Assembly: GCA_019456195.1 (NCBI GenBank)
Contig: VRUK01000001.1
Coordinates: forward strand, 1-64,000
From: Planctomycetota bacterium
Lineage (GTDB): Bacteria; Planctomycetota; Phycisphaerae; Sedimentisphaerales; Anaerobacaceae
Direction of reading: 5' to 3'
DNA length: 64,000 nt
In this document: piece by piece, positions 33,001-42,465 of the stretch
Position numbering within the stretch: the first letter of the stretch is position 1
Layout of the letters: each line of letters begins with the position of its first letter
Made by a program: the position numbers and the translations under genes
The notes under the pieces: model-generated
The model's input: the letters and a program-made list of their open reading frames with translations, nothing else
Databases searched by the model: none
Told to the model about the DNA's origin: nothing

Positions 33001-34922
33001 TTTATTTGTTAGCTATTGTTTTAGTGCTGGGCCTGTCAGGTATGGCGAGCGCTGAAGAAGGTCTGCTCGGTGAGTATTATCACGGAAGTGCCGGAGATCC
33101 CTGGGATGATTTGGTGATGACGCGCCTGGACCCGACGGTGGATTTTGCCTGGGGTAACGGCTCGCCGGAGCCGGGGGTTGTCAATGTTGACGGTTTTAAG
33201 GTGCGCTGGACGGGTGAGGTCGAGATACCGAGCAGCGGGACCTACACTTTCCACACGCAGACGGATGACGGCGTTCGGTTGTGGGTGAACGACGAACTGG
33301 TTCTTGAAAACTGGACGGACCACGGCGGTACCCATGACAGCGGTGAGATTACCCTGAAGGGTGGACAGAGATATTCGATTTTATTAGAGTGGTATGAGAA
33401 CGGCGGCGGCGCTATATGCCAACTGTCCTGGGAAGGCCCGACAATAGCCCGTCAGATTATCCCAAGCGGTTATCTGTGGGTTGGCGGGGACAGGCCGAAC
33501 GCTCATAATCCCACGCCGGCTGACGGTACCCTGCTTCTGGAAACATGGCAGAGCCTTAGCTGGGTGTCTGGGGATTTAGCGGCTTCGCACGATGTGTATA
33601 TAGGCGACAATTATGACGAAGTTGTTGCCGGTACCGGCGATACATTCAAGGGCAACCTGGCTGATACATATTTTACCATCGGCTTTCCCGGATTTCCTTT
33701 TCCGGATGGTCTTGTTGCGGGCACGACTTACTATTGGCGAGTTGACGAGGTTGAGGCCGACGGCACAACGAAATATAAAAGTGATGTCTGGAGCTTTGCG
33801 ATTGCTCCCAGGATCCCCTATGACCCAGAGCCTGTTGATGGTTCCGAAGCTGTAGATCCGAATGCAGCCCTTAGCTGGACAGGAGGGTTTGGCGCCATAT
33901 TGCACAACGTGTACTTCGGGGATGATTTTGATACTGTAAGCAATGCCGCCGGAGCTATGCCCTGGGGAGCTCCGTCTTATAGTCCCGGTCCGCTTGAATC
34001 AGGGAAGGTTTATTACTGGCGGGTCGATGCGTTCCACGGCTTCGAGACACTTAAAGGCGATGTCTGGAGCTTTTCGACTCCCGGCGCCGTCGGCAGCCCG
34101 AATCCTTCTCATAGCGCTGTGGATGTGAAGCAGACAGAGGTTCTCACATGGGCGGCCGGAGATAATTCTGCTTCTTATGAGGTCTATTTCGGTATGGATA
34201 AAGACGCCGTGCGAAGTGCTGATGCAGGTTCGCCCGAGTACAAAGGCAGCAAAACCATTGATTCTGAGAGCTACGACCCCGGTAAACTTGAGTGGGATAC
34301 CACCTATTACTGGCGTGTTGATGATGTCGTGGCCGGCGGTGCGACACAGAAGGGTATTGTCTGGAGCTTTACGACAGCGAACTTCCTTATCGTGGATGAT
34401 TTTGAGAGCTACAATGACCTTGACCCTGCTGAGGCGGCCAGCAACAGGATATTTAATGTCTGGTTGGACGGATTCGACAACCCGGCTGCAAACGGCTCTG
34501 TTGTCGGTAATGCCAGTCCTCCCTTTGCCGAGCAGACAATCGTTTACGGTGGTTCTCAGTCGATGCCGATGTTATATGACAATGCTGTTGGAAAATCTGA
34601 GGCGACTTTGACTTTGGTTTATCCGAGTGACTGGACCGAGAAAGATGTCAGCACACTGACGATTTGGTTCAGGGGCAATTTTGCCAACGCTGCTGAGACG
34701 TTGTATGTTGCTCTAAACGGCAATGCTGTTGTCAATAACGATAATCCGGATGCAGCAAAGGCAATTTTCTGGACCGAATGGACTATCGACCTGACGAGCT
34801 TTGCCGACCAGGGTGTGGACCTTGCAAATGTCAATACGATTACTCTCGGTCTTAACTCTGTTACCGGCGGTACGGGTATAATGTACTTCGATGATATTCG
34901 TCTGTATCCGCCTGCACCGTAA
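32985..34922 (+). CDS. secreted PA14-domain protein with Ig-like repeats and C-terminal binding domain
   Basis: The product is 645 aa. The signal peptide is about 1-23 (ending ASA). A PA14 domain follows at about 26-160 (GLLGEYYHG...VRWTGEVEIPSSGTYTFHTQTDDGVRLWVNDELVLENW), a fold that binds carbohydrate. Three fibronectin/Ig-like repeats (about 170-268, 270-362, 364-460) share P.DG......L.W..G....Y.VYFG.D...V and end YYWRVD.......G.VWSF. The C-terminal 180 residues (DDFESYND...TLTIWFRGN...MYFDDIRLYPP) form a beta-sandwich typical of planctomycete secreted proteins. No catalytic domain or sorting signal is seen. It is probably a surface or extracellular glycan-binding protein, expressed from the promoter at 32773 and closed by a terminator at 34984. 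Confidence 0.85.
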   Translation: MCRKMIYLLAIVLVLGLSGMASAEEGLLGEYYHGSAGDPWDDLVMTRLDPTVDFAWGNGSPEPGVVNVDGFKVRWTGEVEIPSSGTYTFHTQTDDGVRLWVNDELVLENWTDHGGTHDSGEITLKGGQRYSILLEWYENGGGAICQLSWEGPTIARQIIPSGYLWVGGDRPNAHNPTPADGTLLLETWQSLSWVSGDLAASHDVYIGDNYDEVVAGTGDTFKGNLADTYFTIGFPGFPFPDGLVAGTTYYWRVDEVEADGTTKYKSDVWSFAIAPRIPYDPEPVDGSEAVDPNAALSWTGGFGAILHNVYFGDDFDTVSNAAGAMPWGAPSYSPGPLESGKVYYWRVDAFHGFETLKGDVWSFSTPGAVGSPNPSHSAVDVKQTEVLTWAAGDNSASYEVYFGMDKDAVRSADAGSPEYKGSKTIDSESYDPGKLEWDTTYYWRVDDVVAGGATQKGIVWSFTTANFLIVDDFESYNDLDPAEAASNRIFNVWLDGFDNPAANGSVVGNASPPFAEQTIVYGGSQSMPMLYDNAVGKSEATLTLVYPSDWTEKDVSTLTIWFRGNFANAAETLYVALNGNAVVNNDNPDAAKAIFWTEWTIDLTSFADQGVDLANVNTITLGLNSVTGGTGIMYFDDIRLYPPAP

Positions 34923-34983
34923 AACGTGAATTTGGTGTTAAGTGAAATTGCCTGATTAAGGTAAGCAGATTTGGTTTAATTTG

Positions 34984-35017
34984 GGGCCTGTGCCTGCTCG
35001 GTATAGGCCCTTTTTTT
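34984..35017 (+). terminator. rho-independent terminator of the PA14 protein gene
   Basis: GGGCCT (34984-34989) pairs with AGGCCC (35005-35010) across a 15-nt loop and is followed by seven T (35011-35017). It lies 61 nt past the stop codon at 34922. Confidence 0.85.
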
Positions 35018-35157
35018 CAAGTGCAATTGATTAATGGTGATTTTGGTGAGATCCTTAGATTTCTCTTAGAACAGGCGATAGAGAATATCGAATTGATGAG
35101 TCCGGGCTGCGGCGGGCTCCGCCCCGACGAGCAAGTCCCACCTTTTATTTAAATAGA

Positions 35158-35793
35158 TTATTTTAGTTCAACGGACCAGTAGGCGTGGTCGAGGAATTGT
35201 TTCCAGCTTCTGTAGCGGTGGTGGTTCAGATGGATGTGGACGAGGGGATTGTGCCTGGGCTTGACTGGTTTTTTAATAAGCTTCATTCGTGCGGTTTTAG
35301 GGATTCGGCCTCCTTTTCTGATGTTGCACTCGGTACAGGCGCAGACTATGTTTTCCCATGTTGCTTTGCCGCCCATACTCCGCGGGATGATATGGTCGAG
35401 CGATAATTCACTGGTTTGGAATCGGTGGCCGCAGTACTGGCATTTATTTTTGTCACGGGCGAAGATGTTTCGGCGATTGAATTTTACTTCGTTGCGGGGC
35501 AGACGGTCATAGAATAAAAGGCGAATGATTCGGGGTACTGCGATATGGAAATTGATGGTGGAGACCCAGTCGTGTCCATCTGGTTCGAAATTACGTTTGA
35601 ACTGGCTCACCTCACACCAACTGGTGAAGTCATAGTTGGAATATTTTCCTTCCTCGAGTGATACGACTTCGGCAAGGTCTCGGAACAATAAAGAGAATGC
35701 CCGCTTTGCACCGACAATACGGATAGCCATATAATGCTTGTTCAGGACAAGAACATTACAGCCCAGACCGGATTGATAATCGGCAGCAGTCAT
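35158..35793 (-). CDS. HNH endonuclease family protein
   Basis: The product is 211 aa. The HNH zinc-finger core is complete at about 115-160: CQYCGHRF, then LSLDHIIPRSMGG with the catalytic His pair, WENIVCACTECNIRKG with Asn and the second Cys pair. The N-terminal part (VLVLNKHYMAIRIVGAKRAFSLLFRDLAEVV) matches the widespread solo HNH proteins of bacteria, which are not linked to restriction or homing in most genomes. There is no phage or intron gene next to it. It probably acts on DNA, but its target is unknown. It is not in an evident operon: about 190 bp lie between it and the cold-shock gene upstream. Confidence 0.9.
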   Translation of the reverse strand: MTAADYQSGLGCNVLVLNKHYMAIRIVGAKRAFSLLFRDLAEVVSLEEGKYSNYDFTSWCEVSQFKRNFEPDGHDWVSTINFHIAVPRIIRLLFYDRLPRNEVKFNRRNIFARDKNKCQYCGHRFQTSELSLDHIIPRSMGGKATWENIVCACTECNIRKGGRIPKTARMKLIKKPVKPRHNPLVHIHLNHHRYRSWKQFLDHAYWSVELK

Positions 35794-35983
35794 ATTTCAC
35801 ATCTCATTTTATGTCGCGTATTTTGGCGGCTGGATGGATAACTCTTGAAGCCATTGAAGCTCCGCTTCAAGCGATACAAAACGACTCGTCAGTGTTGCTG
35901 CTTTTTTAAATTTAATCAGGCAATAAGAGGACGAAGGACATGACCTGTTTATGATGTGCCCTCAGACCCAAAAAAAGCAACCT

Positions 35984-36223
35984 TTAAGAGTCGGCATCGG
36001 ATGCTGAGGCTGATGTAGCAATCACGTTTTCAGCCCGAAGTCCTTTGTCGCCTTCGATAATATCGAAAGTGACGGCATCTCCTTCAGTAAGAGTTTTATA
36101 TCCATCACCTGAAATACTTGAGTAGTGGACGAAGATATCGCGTCCATCAGGAGTAGCAATAAATCCGAATCCCTTTCTGGGGTTGAACCACTTAACTGTT
36201 CCGTCGATTTTGCCGTCAGACAT
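35984..36223 (-). CDS. cold-shock domain protein
   Basis: The product is 79 aa. [30 protein letters not shown] contains both RNA-binding motifs (KGFGFI and DIFVHY) of the CspA fold, and [21 protein letters not shown] completes the barrel. The tail is Ser/Ala/Asp-rich. Such proteins bind single-stranded RNA or DNA and melt structure. The open frame continues upstream, but AAGGAG precedes the ATG at 36223 and the family N-terminus starts there. It is transcribed leftward after the HU gene (131 nt apart); cotranscription is possible. Confidence 0.95.
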   Translation of the reverse strand: MSDGKIDGTVKWFNPRKGFGFIATPDGRDIFVHYSSISGDGYKTLTEGDAVTFDIIEGDKGLRAENVIATSASASDADS

Positions 36224-36354
36224 ATAACGCTCCTTAAGAACAATCTCGCACAACAAACTATTTTCTGCTCGCCCCACAATCCGCTGTAAGGTAACTGACC
36301 TAAGATGAAAGCGGCATCAATTGAAAGTGGATGGCGGCTTCTTATTCGAAATAA

Positions 36355-36669
36355 TTATTTGGATTCGGTTGATTCCAAAGTAGCAGAATTACAGAGCTTT
36401 TGTCTCATCAACCGACCCATTTTAAACTTAACCGTTCGCTTTGCGGGGACATCAACACGCTCAAGTGTTTTGGGATTCTGAGCGACTCTTGCGGCCCTTG
36501 TTCTTGTCTCAAAGACGCCAAAGTCCCGGAATTCCAGACGGTTATTCTCACCCAGCTCCCTTGTAATCTCGTCGAGAAAAGCCTGAATCACAGACTTGAC
36601 TGCAATCCTTTTTGCTTGTGTGCGTTCCGCAATTCGATCGATAAGTTCTTTCTTTGTAATTGTTGCCAT
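36355..36669 (-). CDS. HU/IHF-family DNA-binding protein
   Basis: The product is 104 aa. TKKELIDRIAERTQAKRIAVKSVIQAFLDEITREL is the helical dimerisation body. RLEFRDFGVFETRTRAARVAQNPKTLERVDVPAKRTVKFKMG is the DNA-binding arm region, with the conserved GxF and NPxT near the tip. The tail is about 12 residues longer than typical HU. It bends DNA in the nucleoid. GAGGTAGC precedes the ATG, and a good promoter lies 47-75 nt upstream of the start. Whether it acts as HU or as one half of an IHF-like dimer cannot be told. Confidence 0.93.
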   Translation of the reverse strand: MATITKKELIDRIAERTQAKRIAVKSVIQAFLDEITRELGENNRLEFRDFGVFETRTRAARVAQNPKTLERVDVPAKRTVKFKMGRLMRQKLCNSATLESTESK

Positions 36670-36715
36670 AAGCTACCTCATTTTCAGGAAAGAGCAATTG
36701 GGAAACTGGATTTCG

Positions 36716-36744
36716 CTTATATTAAAAAAGCCGCCTTATAACAA
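36716..36744 (-). promoter_or_regulatory. promoter of HU gene
   Basis: Read leftward, TTGTTA (36739-36744) and TATAAG (36716-36721) are 17 nt apart, about 47 nt from the HU start codon. The rest of the 515-bp stretch 36670-37184 holds this promoter, the rightward promoter at 37041-37069 and otherwise nothing recognised. Confidence 0.55.
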
Positions 36745-37040
36745 ATCCACGCTTTTATTTGTCCACCAAATCATCAGACGTTTCTTCAAACAATAAAACG
36801 CCACAACTCACTATACAACAAAGACTTCTATACGGCAAGTAATTTTATAGAAAATTTTTCAGATTCCCCAAAAAACTGGAACCGCCTCGTGCCTACCCCA
36901 AAAAAAACTGTACAACAGAATACAACAAAAAACACACCTGTGCTTATTTTCAGGCTCTAAGACTGTTTGTTTGTAATTTTTTAGGTTAATTCTTATCTGC
37001 GTTTCTAAGCGAAAAAAGACTCAAAGATGAGAATAGTTTA

Positions 37041-37069
37041 TTGACCGGGAAAGGATTTGCAGGCATAAT
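37041..37069 (+). promoter_or_regulatory. promoter of lepB
   Basis: TTGACC (37041-37046) and CATAAT (37064-37069) are exactly 17 nt apart, a strong vegetative promoter match. Transcription would start near 37076, about 125 nt before the signal peptidase start. Confidence 0.6.
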
Positions 37070-37202
37070 CAGCGTTCTAATATCTACCGGATATATTTAT
37101 AGGAGTTTGAAGAATATGATGTTAAAGCTGTTTTTGCATTGTACCGGTACACTTTTTTGAAATAGCAAATATTGTGTTTACCCTGTGATGGGATTGATAT
37201 TT

Positions 37203-38768
37203 ATGTCTTTAGATGATACTGAAAAAAATAGTTCCGAAGCTAAGATTCGACATAAGAAAGACAGAGCGGCTGAAATCGCCGACACTTTTGAATGGCTGAT
37301 AACCGCTTTCATATTAGCTTTTGTGTTCCGCGCATTTGTGATGGAGGCGTTTCGCATACCTACGGGAAGTATGGCCGATACTCTGAAAGGAGCGCATTTT
37401 CGGCTTCGATGCCGTCAGTGTGGATATAAATACGACTATGGTTTTGTTCCGGGAAGGTATCATTTAAACGGCCGACCGATACCGGAGGACACCGTTCCCG
37501 GCCCGGGGTCCGATCTTAGAGCATATCCTTCTCGCTGTCCGAGTTGCGGTAATTTTCAATCGATAGGTGGTAATATGCCGGTGGCGAATGGTGATCGGAT
37601 TCTTGTGTTAAAGTGCATTTACCAGTTCTTAGCGCCCAAGCGATGGGACGTAATAGTATTCAAGAATCCGCCAGAGCCGGAGATCAATTACATCAAGCGA
37701 TTGATTGGCCTTCCCGGCGAAAAGGTGCAAATAATCGATGGCGACATCTATGTCAATGGACAAATCCGCCGAAAACCACCTAAGGTCCAAAATGAGTTAT
37801 GGATGCCCGTGTATGATAACGATTACCAACCTTATGATCGATCCTTGCCCACCTTTAACCACCATAAATGGGGCCAGCCATTTAAGAACGGAAGCTCTTC
37901 ACAATGGGAAGTTGGTAAGGATAGTCCCACATTATTTCATCTGGACAGCCCGGCCGACCAAATCAATACGATGGAATATAATACCTCTATAGGTAACGAT
38001 TTTAGGGCGACCTATGCTTATGATGAGATTGAGGGCTATAGTGGTATGCCGTACTGCAGCGATCTGATGGTGCGTTTTTATTGTCGCTCGGCTGAGCCCC
38101 AGGGGCGCATCGGTGCATCTCTGCGCAAATATCAAACTACTTACGAAGCGTGGGTGGATTTGAAGGGCGAAATGGTCATCACGAAAATTGAGAGAAATGA
38201 GAGAACCACAGAATTAGCTCGAAAGTCAATCAAACCGCCGGCAATAGATAAACCAACGCTGATTAAATTTGCTAACGTTGACCACCAATTGATTTTTCAA
38301 TTCGGAAGCGAAAAATTAACTTATGATCTGGGACGAGGTTTTAGGGATGCGGGGCGCATAAGAGCAGATCTTTCACCGCGGCTGGAAATTATAGGCTCGG
38401 GCAAATTGACGCTGTCACATGTTGCTGTTTTCAGAGATATTCGCTACACCACGTCCAAATATGCCAATGGGTCTGAAAGCGGAAGGGCAATAGATAAACC
38501 CTTTACCTTAGGAGAAGATGAGTTTTTCGTATTAGGCGACAACAGCCCCAACAGTGAGGACTGCAGGTGGTGGACCAGAAAGGGATTAGCGAATAAGGGT
38601 CTGTCCCCATATCGTGTAGGTATAGTTCCTCGCGATTATCTTGTAGGTAAGGCGTTGTTCGTTTATTGGCCCAGCGGTTTCAGGCCGTTCCCTAAATTTC
38701 CGCTCAGAATTGTTCCTAACATTGGGCAGATGCGTTTTATATATGGCGGCTCGAATGAAAAGCTGTAA
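37203..38768 (+). CDS. lepB: signal peptidase I with zinc-ribbon and large insert
   Basis: The product is 521 aa, about twice the usual length. A membrane helix (about 27-45) precedes catalytic Ser56 in IPTGSM. Catalytic Lys165 lies in YIKRLIGLPGE, and the box E motif VLGDNSPNSEDCRWW is near 443-457. Two insertions interrupt the S26 fold. A Cys4 zinc-ribbon (CRQC at 70-73, CPSC at 112-115) lies between Ser and Lys. A domain of about 230 residues (200-434) with beta-rich EGYSGMPYCSDLMVRFYC...YEAWVDLKGEMVITKIERN lies between boxes D and E. It cleaves signal peptides of exported proteins. GTG 37185 and ATG 37188 are in-frame alternative starts; no start has a strong ribosome site. Confidence 0.9.
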   Translation: MSLDDTEKNSSEAKIRHKKDRAAEIADTFEWLITAFILAFVFRAFVMEAFRIPTGSMADTLKGAHFRLRCRQCGYKYDYGFVPGRYHLNGRPIPEDTVPGPGSDLRAYPSRCPSCGNFQSIGGNMPVANGDRILVLKCIYQFLAPKRWDVIVFKNPPEPEINYIKRLIGLPGEKVQIIDGDIYVNGQIRRKPPKVQNELWMPVYDNDYQPYDRSLPTFNHHKWGQPFKNGSSSQWEVGKDSPTLFHLDSPADQINTMEYNTSIGNDFRATYAYDEIEGYSGMPYCSDLMVRFYCRSAEPQGRIGASLRKYQTTYEAWVDLKGEMVITKIERNERTTELARKSIKPPAIDKPTLIKFANVDHQLIFQFGSEKLTYDLGRGFRDAGRIRADLSPRLEIIGSGKLTLSHVAVFRDIRYTTSKYANGSESGRAIDKPFTLGEDEFFVLGDNSPNSEDCRWWTRKGLANKGLSPYRVGIVPRDYLVGKALFVYWPSGFRPFPKFPLRIVPNIGQMRFIYGGSNEKL

Positions 38769-38775
38769 TTATTTG

Positions 38776-38800
38776 CCCCGTTAGAAATTCTATGACGGGG
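38776..38800. repeat. CCCCGTTAGAAATT hairpin after lepB
   Basis: CCCCGT-TAGAA pairs with TTCTA-(TG)-ACGGGG, a near-perfect palindrome 8 nt past the lepB stop. It could terminate lepB transcription, although only GAAATA follows. A related sequence, CCCGTTAGAAATT, recurs at 63421, which suggests a dispersed element. Confidence 0.6.
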
Positions 38801-38844
38801 GAAATATAGTATAAATAAGGTAATATTTCTAATGGGGAGAGCAA

Positions 38845-41613
38845 ATGAGAAGTAAGCTTTTTACGACCATCTTCGCGGGAATGATACTGGTTTTGGGTGG
38901 ATGTGATGTTATCACACAAAGCGGTATTATCTCCGGCGGCGTTGCAGTAAAGGAATTACGCTGTGAGTACCGAGTTAATCCTCTGGGCATCGACATCGTT
39001 AAACCACGGTTGAGCTGGATTATGGAATCCGGTCAGCGGGGTCAGAAGCAGATCGCCTATCAGATTCTGGCGGCCGATAGCGAGGAAAAGCTCAGGCGTA
39101 ATCAAGGCGAGCTTTGGGACAGCGGCAAGGTCGAATCTGAGCAGAGCAATCAGGTTGTGTATGAAGGTGAGCCTTTGAAGTCTCGTATGCGCTGCTATTG
39201 GAAGGTGCGAGTGTGGGACAAAGAGGGCAAAGCATCAGCCTGGAGTGAGCCGGCTATGTGGACGGTTGGATTGCTCAGCCTGAGTGACTGGCAGGCGAAA
39301 TGGATAGGCTATGACGAGGAGCTGCAGAAGACCGACAACAGTGAAAAGTCAGATCCGAACGCACTGGTTTTACCTCCTCCGCCTTATCTGCGCAGGGAAT
39401 TTTTGGTTGGCCGGCCTGTTAAGCGTGCGGTGGTCTATGCCTCGGCCCTTGGCCTTTATGAGTTGCATATTAATGGCAAAAGGATAGGTCAGGATTACTT
39501 TGCACCGGGCTGGACCGATTATACTACGCGTGTTTATTACCAGAGTTATGAGGTTACCGACCTGATTAAAAAAGGCAGCAATGCCATAGGAGCGATTCTT
39601 GCGGACGGGTGGTATGCCGGGTATCTGGGCTTCGGCAAAAAAAGGGAACACTACGGCAGTAAGCCGCGGCTGTTTGTGCAGCTCGAAATCGAGTACGAAA
39701 ATGGTCATATACAAAAAGTTGTAACCGATGGTACATGGAAGGCCAGGTACGGGCCGCTTCTTGAATCGGATTTTCTGATGGGTGAAATCTATGATGGCCG
39801 GCAAGAAATGCCCGGCTGGGATACATCCCGCTTTGATGATTCGTCGTGGGCAGCTGCAGCCGTTACAGATAATAGTGAAGGTATCGGCATAGTCCAGTCT
39901 TATCCGGGCGAAACGGTCCAAAAGATTATGGAAATCAAGCCGAAAGAACTTACCGAGCCGGAAGAAGGTGTTTATGTCTTCGATATGGGTCAGAACTTTG
40001 CCGGCTGGGTTCGCCTGAAAGTCAATGGAAAGGCCGGGACGAAGGTGGTGTTGCGATTTGCCGAGATTCTCAATCCCGATGGGAGTATTTATACCGAGAA
40101 CCTCCGTGAGGCGCGCTGCACCGATACGTATATACTTAAAGGTACCGGTAAGGAGTTTTGGGAGCCGCAGTTTACGTTTCATGGTTTTCGGTACGTGGAG
40201 GTAACCGGTTATCCTGGCAAACCGGGCCTTGATGCAGTTACAGGTGTTGTCGTACATTCGGCCATACCGATTGCGGGGTCTTTCGAGTGCTCCAGTCCTA
40301 TGGTCAATCAGCTCTACAGTAATATAGTCTGGAGCCAGCGGGGCAACTTTATCGAGTTACCTACCGATTGTCCGCAGCGTGATGAGCGTTTAGGCTGGAC
40401 CGGTGACGCACAAATCTTTATCCGTACGGCTACCTATAATATGGATGTTTCGGCGTTCTTTACCAAGTGGCTGGTTGACCTCGAAGATGCACAGAGTGCT
40501 GAAGGAGGATTTCCTGATGTGGCGCCGCGTAAGGTTGCTATGGGTGACGGCACGGCGGCATGGGGTGACGCCGGAGTTGTCTGTCCGTGGACGATTTACG
40601 AGGTTTATGGTGACAAGAGGGTTCTCGAAAGACACTACGAATCGATGAAGAAATGGATTGGCTATCTTAAGAAAAACAGTAAGGATTTGCTGCGTCCGGC
40701 CAAGGGGTACGGGGACTGGGTCTCTATCGCCTCCGATACGCCCAAGGATGTTATTGCCACGGCTTATTTTGCATACAGCACGCATTTAGTTTCGAAAGCG
40801 GCTGCCGTTCTCGGTAAGGATGAAGATGCCGAAAAATATGAAGAACTGTTCGAGCAAATTAAGAGCGCTTTTAATAAGGCATACGTTTCCGAGGATGGAC
40901 GCATAAAGGGAGAGACCCAGACCTGCTATTTACTGGGCTTGTATTTTGATTTACTGCCTGAGGATAAACGCGAACCCGCTACCCAAAATTTAATTGAAGC
41001 TATCAGAAAAAAAGACTGGCATCTTTCAACCGGCTTTGTAGGTTTGAGTTATCTGGTTCCCACGCTTGCGGAAACAGGGCATCTGGATATAGCTTATCGT
41101 TTGCTCAACAACGATACCTTTCCGAGTTGGGGTTACAGTATCAAGAACGGAGCTACTACCATCTGGGAGCGCTGGGACGGCTGGACAGAGGAGAAAGGCT
41201 TTCAGACTCCGGGGATGAATTCGTTTAACCACTATGCCTTTGGCTCGATTGGTCGATGGTTGTTCGGGAGTGTTGCCGGCATTGATACCGACGGGCCGGG
41301 TTATAAGCGAATTATAATTCAACCGAGGCCTGGCGGGGGACTGGACTATGCGAAGGCAAGCTACAAGTCCATTAACGGTACGATTGTCAGCGGCTGGAAA
41401 ATCAAGGGCGACAAGTTCACTTTGAATGTTACAATTCCTGCCAATACGACGGCGACGGTATATGTGCCGGCCGGGGACATTGAGAGCGTTACCGAAGGTG
41501 GAAAACCTGTGGCAAAAGCAGGGTCTGTGAGCTTGTTGCGTATGGAGAATGACAGTGCGGTGTTTGCTGTTGGTTCAGGGCATTATCGGTTCGTGTCGAA
41601 GCTGCCCGATTAG
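38845..41613 (+). CDS. GH78 alpha-L-rhamnosidase lipoprotein
   Basis: The product is 922 aa, the normal length for the Bac_rhamnosid architecture. A lipoprotein signal ends at Cys20 (LVLGGCD). Visible parts, in order, are an N-terminal Ig-like domain (ELRCEYRVNPLGIDIVKPRLSWIM), a carbohydrate-binding domain with YELHINGKRIGQDYFAPGWTDYTTRVYYQSYEVT near 210-245, a linker domain, the six-hairpin catalytic barrel with FIELPTDCPQRDERLGWTGDAQIF near 505-528 (acidic catalytic residues in DERLGWTGD), TTIWERWDGW near 770-780 and a C-terminal beta-sandwich. It should remove terminal rhamnose from plant or algal polymers outside the cytoplasm. GGGGAGAG precedes the ATG. The esterase gene follows by 84 nt. 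Confidence 0.93.
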   Translation: MRSKLFTTIFAGMILVLGGCDVITQSGIISGGVAVKELRCEYRVNPLGIDIVKPRLSWIMESGQRGQKQIAYQILAADSEEKLRRNQGELWDSGKVESEQSNQVVYEGEPLKSRMRCYWKVRVWDKEGKASAWSEPAMWTVGLLSLSDWQAKWIGYDEELQKTDNSEKSDPNALVLPPPPYLRREFLVGRPVKRAVVYASALGLYELHINGKRIGQDYFAPGWTDYTTRVYYQSYEVTDLIKKGSNAIGAILADGWYAGYLGFGKKREHYGSKPRLFVQLEIEYENGHIQKVVTDGTWKARYGPLLESDFLMGEIYDGRQEMPGWDTSRFDDSSWAAAAVTDNSEGIGIVQSYPGETVQKIMEIKPKELTEPEEGVYVFDMGQNFAGWVRLKVNGKAGTKVVLRFAEILNPDGSIYTENLREARCTDTYILKGTGKEFWEPQFTFHGFRYVEVTGYPGKPGLDAVTGVVVHSAIPIAGSFECSSPMVNQLYSNIVWSQRGNFIELPTDCPQRDERLGWTGDAQIFIRTATYNMDVSAFFTKWLVDLEDAQSAEGGFPDVAPRKVAMGDGTAAWGDAGVVCPWTIYEVYGDKRVLERHYESMKKWIGYLKKNSKDLLRPAKGYGDWVSIASDTPKDVIATAYFAYSTHLVSKAAAVLGKDEDAEKYEELFEQIKSAFNKAYVSEDGRIKGETQTCYLLGLYFDLLPEDKREPATQNLIEAIRKKDWHLSTGFVGLSYLVPTLAETGHLDIAYRLLNNDTFPSWGYSIKNGATTIWERWDGWTEEKGFQTPGMNSFNHYAFGSIGRWLFGSVAGIDTDGPGYKRIIIQPRPGGGLDYAKASYKSINGTIVSGWKIKGDKFTLNVTIPANTTATVYVPAGDIESVTEGGKPVAKAGSVSLLRMENDSAVFAVGSGHYRFVSKLPD

Positions 41614-41697
41614 AGTGAAATAAAACTTTATTAGCAATAAAATGGTATCGCATGAAAAGATATCTGTAATTATTAAAACACTTTTGGAGGACACAAA

Positions 41698-42420
41698 ATG
41701 AAACGTAAACTTTTAGCATTGTATATTGGGGTGGTGATTTTATCGGTGATTGCTCCGGCAGTTGGCGCTGAGAAACATTCGGCTTTGGAACCGGCCCACC
41801 GTCATAGCTGGTGGACGCTTCGGCACTGGGCAGTTAATGAGCGGGTAAAAGAAGGCAATGTTGATATGATTTTTATTGGTGATTCAATCACTCATAGCTG
41901 GGAAAACAACGGCAAGGAAGTCTGGCAGAAATATTACGGGCACCGCAATGCGGTAAATATGGGTTTTAGCGGCGACCGCACCCAGCATGTATTGTGGCGG
42001 TTCGATAACGGCAATATCGATGGTATATCACCTAAAATCGCCGTGATAATGATAGGAACTAATAACTCGAACCGTGAGGATAATACCGCCGAGGAGATAG
42101 CCGACGGTATGATTGCTATCTGTAAGAAATTACGACAGGAGCTGCCGAGAACGAAAATATTGCTTTTAGCTGTTTTTCCCCGTTCAGAAAAACCGTGTCT
42201 TCAGCGTGAGAAGATTGCAAAGGCTAATAAAATCGCCTCGAAGATTGCCGATGGCAGAATGATTCATTACCTCGATATCGGCCCGAAATTTCTTGAGTCG
42301 GATAAATCGATTTCGAAAGAAATCATGCCCGATTATCTGCACTTGACTCCGAAGGGTTACAAAATCTGGGCAAAAGCCATAGAGCCAGCCGTCGTTAAGC
42401 TGATGGGTAAGAAGAAATAG
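41698..42420 (+). CDS. secreted SGNH/GDSL-type esterase
   Basis: The product is 240 aa with a signal peptide (about 1-23, ending VGA). The four SGNH blocks are visible: IFIGDSITHSW (Ser nucleophile near 61), NMGFSGDRTQHVLWRF (Gly), IMIGTNN (Asn) and DYLHLTPKGY (Asp-x-x-His). It resembles the acetylhydrolase (PAF-AH beta/gamma-like) subgroup that removes acetyl groups from polysaccharides. TGGAGG precedes the ATG. It lies 84 nt after the rhamnosidase and is likely in the same unit, where removing ester groups would help debranching of acetylated rhamnogalacturonan-like polymers; this is inference from context. Confidence 0.87.
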   Translation: MKRKLLALYIGVVILSVIAPAVGAEKHSALEPAHRHSWWTLRHWAVNERVKEGNVDMIFIGDSITHSWENNGKEVWQKYYGHRNAVNMGFSGDRTQHVLWRFDNGNIDGISPKIAVIMIGTNNSNREDNTAEEIADGMIAICKKLRQELPRTKILLLAVFPRSEKPCLQREKIAKANKIASKIADGRMIHYLDIGPKFLESDKSISKEIMPDYLHLTPKGYKIWAKAIEPAVVKLMGKKK

Positions 42421-42443
42421 GGGCGATCGGTATAAAAAGGGAA

Positions 42444-42465
42444 ATGGTGGGGCAAGCCCCACCAT
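42444..42465. repeat. GC-rich hairpin between converging genes
   Basis: ATGGTGGGG-CAAG-CCCCACCAT is a perfect 9-bp stem with a 4-nt loop, 23 nt past the esterase stop and about 100 nt from the converging gene. It lacks a T tract, so it is either a poor terminator or an intergenic repeat. The gap 42421-42567 holds nothing else. Confidence 0.6.

Noticed and set aside
39370..40257. Long leftward frame of 295 codons in the rhamnosidase gene
   Set aside because: It is antisense to a GH78 gene with intact motifs; long shadow frames are common in this base composition.
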